From positions 3,844,001-3,908,000 of the forward strand of contig JAEHOE010000001.1 of the NCBI GenBank assembly GCA_016858145.1: a DNA stretch of 64,000 nucleotides, in the 5' to 3' direction. Each line of letters opens with the position of its first letter. Positions within the stretch are counted from its first letter, which is position 1. This DNA comes from Edaphochlamys debaryana (Eukaryota > Chlorophyta > Chlorophyceae > Chlamydomonadales). Below the pieces are notes generated by a model that made no database searches, was not told the DNA's origin, and was given only the letters and a program-made list of their open reading frames with translations. Made by a program: the position numbers and the translations under genes. This document shows, one piece after another, positions 58,701 to 64,000 of this stretch.

Positions 58701-60196
58701 CGGCGAGGTAAGACGCCGCCGCCAAGCCTCGTCATTACCTAGCACCTCAGTCCGTGCCCCATCTGTGCACCCCTTACGAACCTTCCATACATACTCCGTC
58801 TTTCGCGCCTTCACGCATCCCGCGTCCTCCTGCTCTGCTCCCGCCCGCGCAGGCCGGCGACGAGGCCCGCCCCGCGCGGCCGCTGGAGCAGGAGCCCCTG
58901 CTGGCGGCCCGCATCGTGGTGGAGGACGTGATGAACCTGCTGCTGGACATCGACGACATCGACCGCCTCGCCACGCACATGGCCGCCCTGCACGCGGCGC
59001 AGCAGCGCGTCGCCGTGGCGCAGAGCATGGCGCACACGCACTCGGGGACCGCTGCTGCTGCCGCGGCGGCGGCGGCTGCAGCCGGCGCCGCTGGCGCTGC
59101 CGCGCCCGCGCCCTACGGCCCCACCTCCTCGGCGCCGCCCAACACCATCCAGCTGAGGCAGCGGCGGGAGCTGCTGCTGGCCGGAGCCAACGGCGCCTTC
59201 CGGCTGCCGGGCGTGCCGCAGGGCGGTGCGGGCAGCGGCGTGGACGTGGATGCGGAGGTGGTCACGGGCGGCGGGCCGCTGGGCGACGGAGTGCTGCTCC
59301 GCATTATGGCGCTGGGCAAGGGCCGCGGCGTGGTGGCGCGGGCGCTGCTCGCCATCGCCCCCCCGCCCGGCCTCACAGCCATCGCCGCGGGCAGCCGCCA
59401 GGGCTCGGTATCCACGCCCGCGGCGCAGCCTGCCGCCAAGGACGGCGAGGCGGAGGGCGACAAGCCGGCGGCCAGCAGCGACGCTGCCGTCGCCGCGGCT
59501 GCTGCCCTCGAGGGCCCGTTGCTGGGCCCCGACGCGCCCAGCCCCTTCGTGCTGCTGTGGGCGGTGCTGCGCAACGCCTGGGCGCTGTTCGGCACCAGCC
59601 TGCAGGGCCTGGACCCCGGCCTGGAGCGGCCCATGCTGGAGGCCACGCAGCGCGTGGCCGCGGCCCTGCGCGACGCACTGCTCAAGCTGCCCTCGGCGCG
59701 GGACGTGGTGGACGCAGCCACGGCCTTCAACGCGGGCGCAGCGCAGCACGTGGAGGCAGCGGTCGCGGGCGGCTCCCCCGCTGGCTCCATGGACACCACG
59801 CTGCTGCCGCTGGCGCAGACGCGCGCCGTAGAGGCGGCTGCGTCGGGCCCCGTGTCGGCCGCGCCTTCGGCCTGGCTGGGTGAGGCGCTGGCGGCGCTGG
59901 TGACGCGCGCGTCGCAGCTGGGCCTGGCGGCCCCTGCCGCTGCCGAGGAGGAGGCTGCGGCCAGCGGCCCGGGTGCCGAGTGGGCGCGTGAGTTTGGCCA
60001 GCTCCACGAGCGCGTGGCCAGGCACCTGGGCACGCTGGGCGGCATCCATGCGATGGCGGCCGGCAGCGACAACGCCGAGGCGCTGGCGGTAGTGCGGGCG
60101 CTGTGCAGCCGCCCGCTGGTTAACGCCATGCTGCCGCACGCCACGGACGAGCAGGCGCGGCGGCTCAAGGAGGCGCTGCAGGTCTTCGCGGCCTGA
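55712..60196 (+). CDS. PAT1: PAT1 homologue, decapping activator
   Basis: P-body scaffold that links deadenylated mRNA to the decapping enzyme and the LSM1-7 ring. Nine exons: 55712-55753, 55833-55919, 55996-56220, 56380-57361, 57496-57776, 57906-58130, 58282-58497, 58651-58707, 58853-60196; 1,152 residues. The N-terminus FDAAQYSFFGD with acidic follow-up (EGLEGPPDEDGLES) is the conserved PAT1 start used for DDX6-helicase binding in other eukaryotes. SLIKKPQQPALPKAMTLDEL matches the M-T-L-x-E motif. A 300-residue Pro/Gly/Met/His region follows. The core begins at MRPEDIEYVVRSMLYSVAN, GVPYVEDYYYQAFVHKH, with LDPSARAKFVEGLQGLGKIV, EQEPLLAARIVVEDVMNLLL and DIDDIDRLATHMAAL. The C-terminal helical domain reaches the stop. 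Polyalanine runs interrupt the C-terminal domain. Intron 2 (75 bases, GTTAGA donor) is the least certain join. Confidence 0.87.
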
Positions 60197-62074
60197 GCAT
60201 GTGCGGCGCGGTTGGCAGCGCTGGAGTGCGCCAGCCATGAGGGCGGGGATGCGCAGCGGGCACGGTTCTGCAAGATGCAGTCGCGGGGTAGTCGCGCTGC
60301 CGTCATGATTGGTACGAACAGTTTTCAAGGTGTGAGTGCAGGACGTTTCACGTGGGGGCGAAAGCCGGACCCAGCAGCCGCGTTTTTGAGGCGTGGGCCG
60401 GTTGCGTGCAAGGACCGTATCGTTCAACGATTAGCGCTCGGTGACACACAAGTTAATGCCCGCGCACTTTTACAAGCACAGGCGCCCAGGCGGCTGGAGG
60501 GTTCGGCGCCCGGGGCAGGGTTAGTCGGTCATGGGGGGGTGGAAGCTGCAGCTTAGCAGCTTAGCACACTTACCCCTTACTTGTGGGGGAACCTCATTAG
60601 GCGGAGCTACGGACGTTAGACGCGGGCCGAGTCCCATGCAGTTAAGTTTCATGCGCTGGTGACCATTTCCAGTGAGGTCACGCCGGGCACTCTGACGGCA
60701 CTGTGTGGACATGAAGGTGTGCTGCTTAGTTGCCACAGTCGTTTACCTGAAGCGGACGGTGCGCATGCAGGTCGTTCGGTTACTGTGTTTGGGGGTGATT
60801 GCTAGCGCCGCAGCTGCCGCGGTGTGCTGGTGCGTTTGTTCTGTAGGGGTGGTGTTTCTGGGCGCTGGAGGTCGGGTGCGTCAGTTTGCTGCTGTCCTCG
60901 GGCAGCACGTGCGTTCGAAGAAGCGAGTCATGCTTCGGCTAGGCTGGGGGCCAGGCAAGGCCTGCGTGCCTGTTTGGCCGAGGAGCCGAACTAACCTGTC
61001 ACGAAGGCACAGCGCACACTGCCCGCACATGGCACGGCGTCGACGGGTGATAAGGTGTACTGCTGGTCTGCGATACGCCCCAGCCCCCGGCGGCAGACAT
61101 GGGCCGAGAGGTGAGCGGCCTTCACCTGAAGCGGCCTAGGGCTTGACTCCTTACCGTCAAGCTCGGTACACCCCTCAGACCTCAAGTTGTACCTTGGCGA
61201 GCAGGGGCAAGCAGGTCTAGACGCCTAGTGCTGATGCAGCCCGTGCGGACGAATACAAAGCTCTACCTGCTGCGCCTTGTGCAGTTCCCAGCGCTTGGGC
61301 CCCATTCCCATGCGCGAGGCGACGACGCTAACTGGCGCCGGCGGTGCCTACCACCCCTGGTGCCTACGCAGGCCACCCCTCTCATGCGCAGGGTCTGGAC
61401 GGCTGGACTTGCAGCGAAATGCTGCTGAAATACTTGTAAAGGCGGCGGTGCAGCGGCGGAACCGCAGCAGCGAGCACGAGAAGGAGGTGGCGTGAGGCCC
61501 GTCCAGGGCCGGCCCAGAACATCAGGCCCACACAACTTTGGTAACTACCCACTCCGACCAGGACCCTGCTTGCAGCAACTAAGGCATCGACATAGTTCCT
61601 TTTAGGCGAGTCACTGCGAAGCGTCATTGGGTTTGGAGTCTCGGCTCTGTAGCGACGCATGTCGGTGCAGCGTGCTACACTCGGGCCTCCTTCTGGCTGG
61701 GTCCTATGACTTCGCCGCTGATGAGCGTGCAAGATACCAGCATCAGCTCCCAATGTGGTGGCTGGTCTCGGTGCCCGCGCAGCTCCGAGGCGCTGCACTA
61801 CAACCGGCTTCCGTGCGCGTGTGTTGCCGTGCACCTTGGGAGCAGCTGCCGCACCAACACAACTGTACGCAGCCAATCTTGCTGCACATACTTACCGCAT
61901 ATATGTGCGAAAAATACTAGCTGACTGAGAAGCTGTCACCGACAGTTTGGCTGTCGCCGACCACCGCTGCAGTGTCTCGGGCCCTCAACCGGTTGCCAAC
62001 ACTGCTAAAGCAACCTGTACATTGTATCCAATAGCGACTGACCTTCTCGGAGTGGTGAAATCCACTCACTCAGG
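60197..62074. other. Intergenic gap: PAT1 3' UTR and promoter of CAP gene
   Basis: Nearly 1.9 kb without a credible gene; ORFs at 60705-61139 (+) and 61382-61876 (-) have no motif. The only TGTAA noticed on the plus strand is at about 61435, too far from PAT1 to assign. Confidence 0.45.
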
Positions 62075-64000
62075 ATGTCCACACTTGCAGCTAACAAGGC
62101 GCTGAGGTTGCGAGGCCTCCTAGCTCTAATCATACTGGCATCAGCGGCCAGTGAACAGCTAATGCCGTCAGATGGTGGGTCGCATCGCGAGGGCAGTTGT
62201 ACGTAAACGACCAACCCTCGCGCCACCTCGCCACCCCAGCCGCCACCCCAGTCCAGCGTGCACCCCAGTCCAGACCTCACCCGCTGAGGCGCATGGCGGA
62301 TGTCGCTTGAGCAGCACCCGCTTGCTGACGCCGCTCCTCGCCGCTTGAGCACTTCTACCTACTGAGGGCATCCGTTGATCCTCACGCTCCTCAGGCGACG
62401 CCATGAGCGCGACAAGCGCCCGAGAGCTGTTACAGGACCCTGTCATAGAGCCCGCGGCCGGGCGCCGGCGGAGGCGAAGGCGCCCTGCCAACTGGCCTCA
62501 GAAGCCCCCCAAGCCTCCTCGGAATCCCATCGCTCCGCCGAGGCCCCCCCGACCGCCCCCTCGCCCTCCTAAGCCACCGGCCCCTATCTCCCCACCGTCT
62601 TCACCACCGCCTCCCCCACCGCCTCCGCCACCGCCGCCACCCCGCAAGCCCCCGCCACCGCGATCACCTCCCCCCAAGCGGTCCCCCCCACCTCCGCGCC
62701 GATCGCCGGCATTCCCGAGGCGGTCGCCTTCCCCGCCACCACCCCCGCCGCCACCTCCACCTCCACCTCCAAAGCGTTCCCCGCCTCCTCCTAAGCGATG
62801 GCCGCCCCCGCCCCGGCGCTCGCCCCCACCCCCTGAGGACAACGCACCCCCTCCCCTGGAAGAGGAGGAGGACATGTCCCCACCGCCCCCGCTCCGCCGG
62901 CCTCCACCCAGGTCGCCCCCGCCGCCCGTCCCACGTGGGGGCGGAGGCTCCGGCGATCTGCTCGGAGGTGAGCGGGGCTGCCATAACTGCGCAATAAAAC
63001 CTCCGTTCTTATTTCTGCGACCGGATTTGGGCTCCTCTCTCAGCAAGCACCACCCAGATGAGGCATGGTGTCGTTCTCGGAAAGATCTGCCCCCGCCCCT
63101 GGGGCTGCATCCGGATGGGCGCAGACCTGGCCCCAATACCGTAGGCCGCCTCTTGGTCCACTTGAACGGCTTTATGGAATACCGTCTGCACGCGCAAACC
63201 CCTCCCCGACCCTTCTCCTCCCCGCCCGCCCCCCCCCCCCGCAGGCGGCAACTGCCCCGACGCGCAGGCCACTTTTGACAAGATCAATGAGTACCGCGCA
63301 GCCCACGGTGCACGGCCGCTGCAGTGGAGCTCCAGCCTGGCGGCCGCCTCCACCGCTTACGCCAAGGAGCTGGCCAGGAAGGACTGCCAGCTGGTGCACG
63401 ACGCGTACGGCGAGTGCCTCATGCGGGTGGGTGCGTTGGCCCCCCGTCCTGGGAGGGGACGGTAGCAGGGCAGTGGGGGTGGAGGCTCGGGGCGGAGGCC
63501 GGGGCAGCACTTTGGGGCGAGGCAGGCCATCAGTGGGGTGGCAGGGAGCCCTCCTTAGTGGCTTGTGGGGTCCCAGGGCTTCTCTCGGGGCTTGGCACAG
63601 CTGTCGGCACTATGGTTCACCCCGTTGCGCTGCTCCCTCAATCCCTGCGTATCCCTGCCTGGCAGATCGAGTCCTACCCGAAGCCCGATGACACCTGCGC
63701 GCCAGCCATTCGTGCCTGGTACTCGGAAGTGAGCTGGTACAACTTCAATGCAAAGTGAGTATCCGGCGTCCTGGCGGAATCCTGGCGAGTCTGGCGGAAG
63801 GGTGAAACCAGAGGCGCCCACACAGCTCGGGAACGTATTATCCACAGCCTTACGCCCCCACTCTCCCATGCACGCGTTGCAGAGATCCATTTACTGACAA
63901 TTGGGCGAAGAACATCGGTAAGGTTGCCCGCTATTCGGTGTATCGACGCATGACCGGGTTGGGGTCGCGGGTGCAGGCAGACATTCCTCCGACCCCTTGC
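62075..64000 (+). CDS. Secreted Pro-rich CAP/SCP-domain protein (3' truncated by window)
   Basis: Likely cell-wall or extracellular-matrix protein with a CAP (SCP/PR-1) domain. Exons in view: 62075-62174, 62395-62967, 63245-63426, 63666-63754, 63883-63917; a GTAAGG donor follows and the gene runs off the right edge. The start at 62075 gives a signal peptide (KALRLRGLLALIILASAASE). After a short basic stretch comes a 150-residue Pro-rich region with runs of up to 13 Pro broken by RS, KRS and RRS, typical of volvocine hydroxyproline-rich rods. The CAP domain then begins: ATFDKINEYRAAHGARPLQW, SLAAASTAYAKELARKDCQL, then IRAWYSEVSWYNFNAK and DPFTDNWAKNIG. The later H-F-T-Q-x-V-W block would lie beyond the window. 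Conserved Cys residues fit a disulfide-bonded secreted fold. Confidence 0.85.

Noticed and set aside
58811..60427. 538-codon open frame on the minus strand
   Set aside because: It is the antisense shadow of the last PAT1 exon. Its composition (Arg/Gly/Gln/His-rich) is that expected from reverse-reading GC-rich codons and it has no motif.
60705..61139. 144-codon plus-strand ORF with a hydrophobic N-terminus
   Set aside because: The hydrophobic stretch looks signal-like, but the rest is Arg-rich without motif, the start lies far from any promoter-like feature, and no splice support is seen. Chance ORF is more likely.
62498..63136. Minus-strand Gly-rich 212-codon ORF resembling a glycine-rich protein
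   Set aside because: It is the reverse complement of the Pro-rich rod (CCN read backwards gives GGN) of the CAP gene.

Overview
This is nuclear DNA from a eukaryotic green alga, most likely a volvocine or Chlamydomonas-like chlorophyte. The GC content is very high and genes are broken into many short exons by GT-AG introns (a few GC-AG) with C-rich 3' ends. Several genes carry the TGTAA poly(A) motif typical of Chlorophyceae. Products include an axonemal SAXO protein and a secreted Pro-rich CAP protein. Gene models were built by joining exons so that reading frame and intron phase agree; all complete models close on an in-frame stop.

Layout. 123-2533 (+): 3' part of a cation/proton antiporter. 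3319-8345 (+): PhoD-like phosphatase. 9036-13403 (+): carotenoid-oxygenase-like protein that appears to lack most iron-binding histidines. 14060-16833 (+): ALKBH1-type dioxygenase. 17285-18180 (+): orphan helical/RS protein. 18941-19355 (+): decayed copy of the last ALKBH1 exon and its 3' UTR. 19845-30421 (+): giant ULP/SENP-type SUMO protease with a zinc ribbon and about 1,900 residues of low-complexity tail. 31492-33555 (-): membrane-anchored MaoC-type dehydratase, divergent from 33848-35006 (+), a small plastid membrane protein. 36226-39303 (+): SAXO microtubule-stabilising protein.

40701-50636 (+) holds three tandem paralogues of an unrecognised disordered protein family, the best candidate here for something undescribed. 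They share an N-terminal RR-x-S plus helix module, internal RR-x-S-V-T-F blocks, a basic GRF-x-K motif and the start context GCCATCATG. 53108-55389 (-): inositol-monophosphatase family enzyme, divergent from 55712-60196 (+), a PAT1 mRNA-decay factor. 62075 to the window end (+): secreted Pro-rich CAP/SCP protein, cut by the window edge.

The genes are ordinary independent nuclear loci with no sign of an operon. Mutual relationships visible in the sequence are the three-gene tandem family, the ALKBH1 3'-end duplication, and two close divergent gene pairs that may share promoters. Intergenic stretches of 0.3-2.5 kb hold no convincing genes; two contain weak hints of decayed LINE reverse transcriptase on the minus strand. 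No tRNA, rRNA or CRISPR was recognised.
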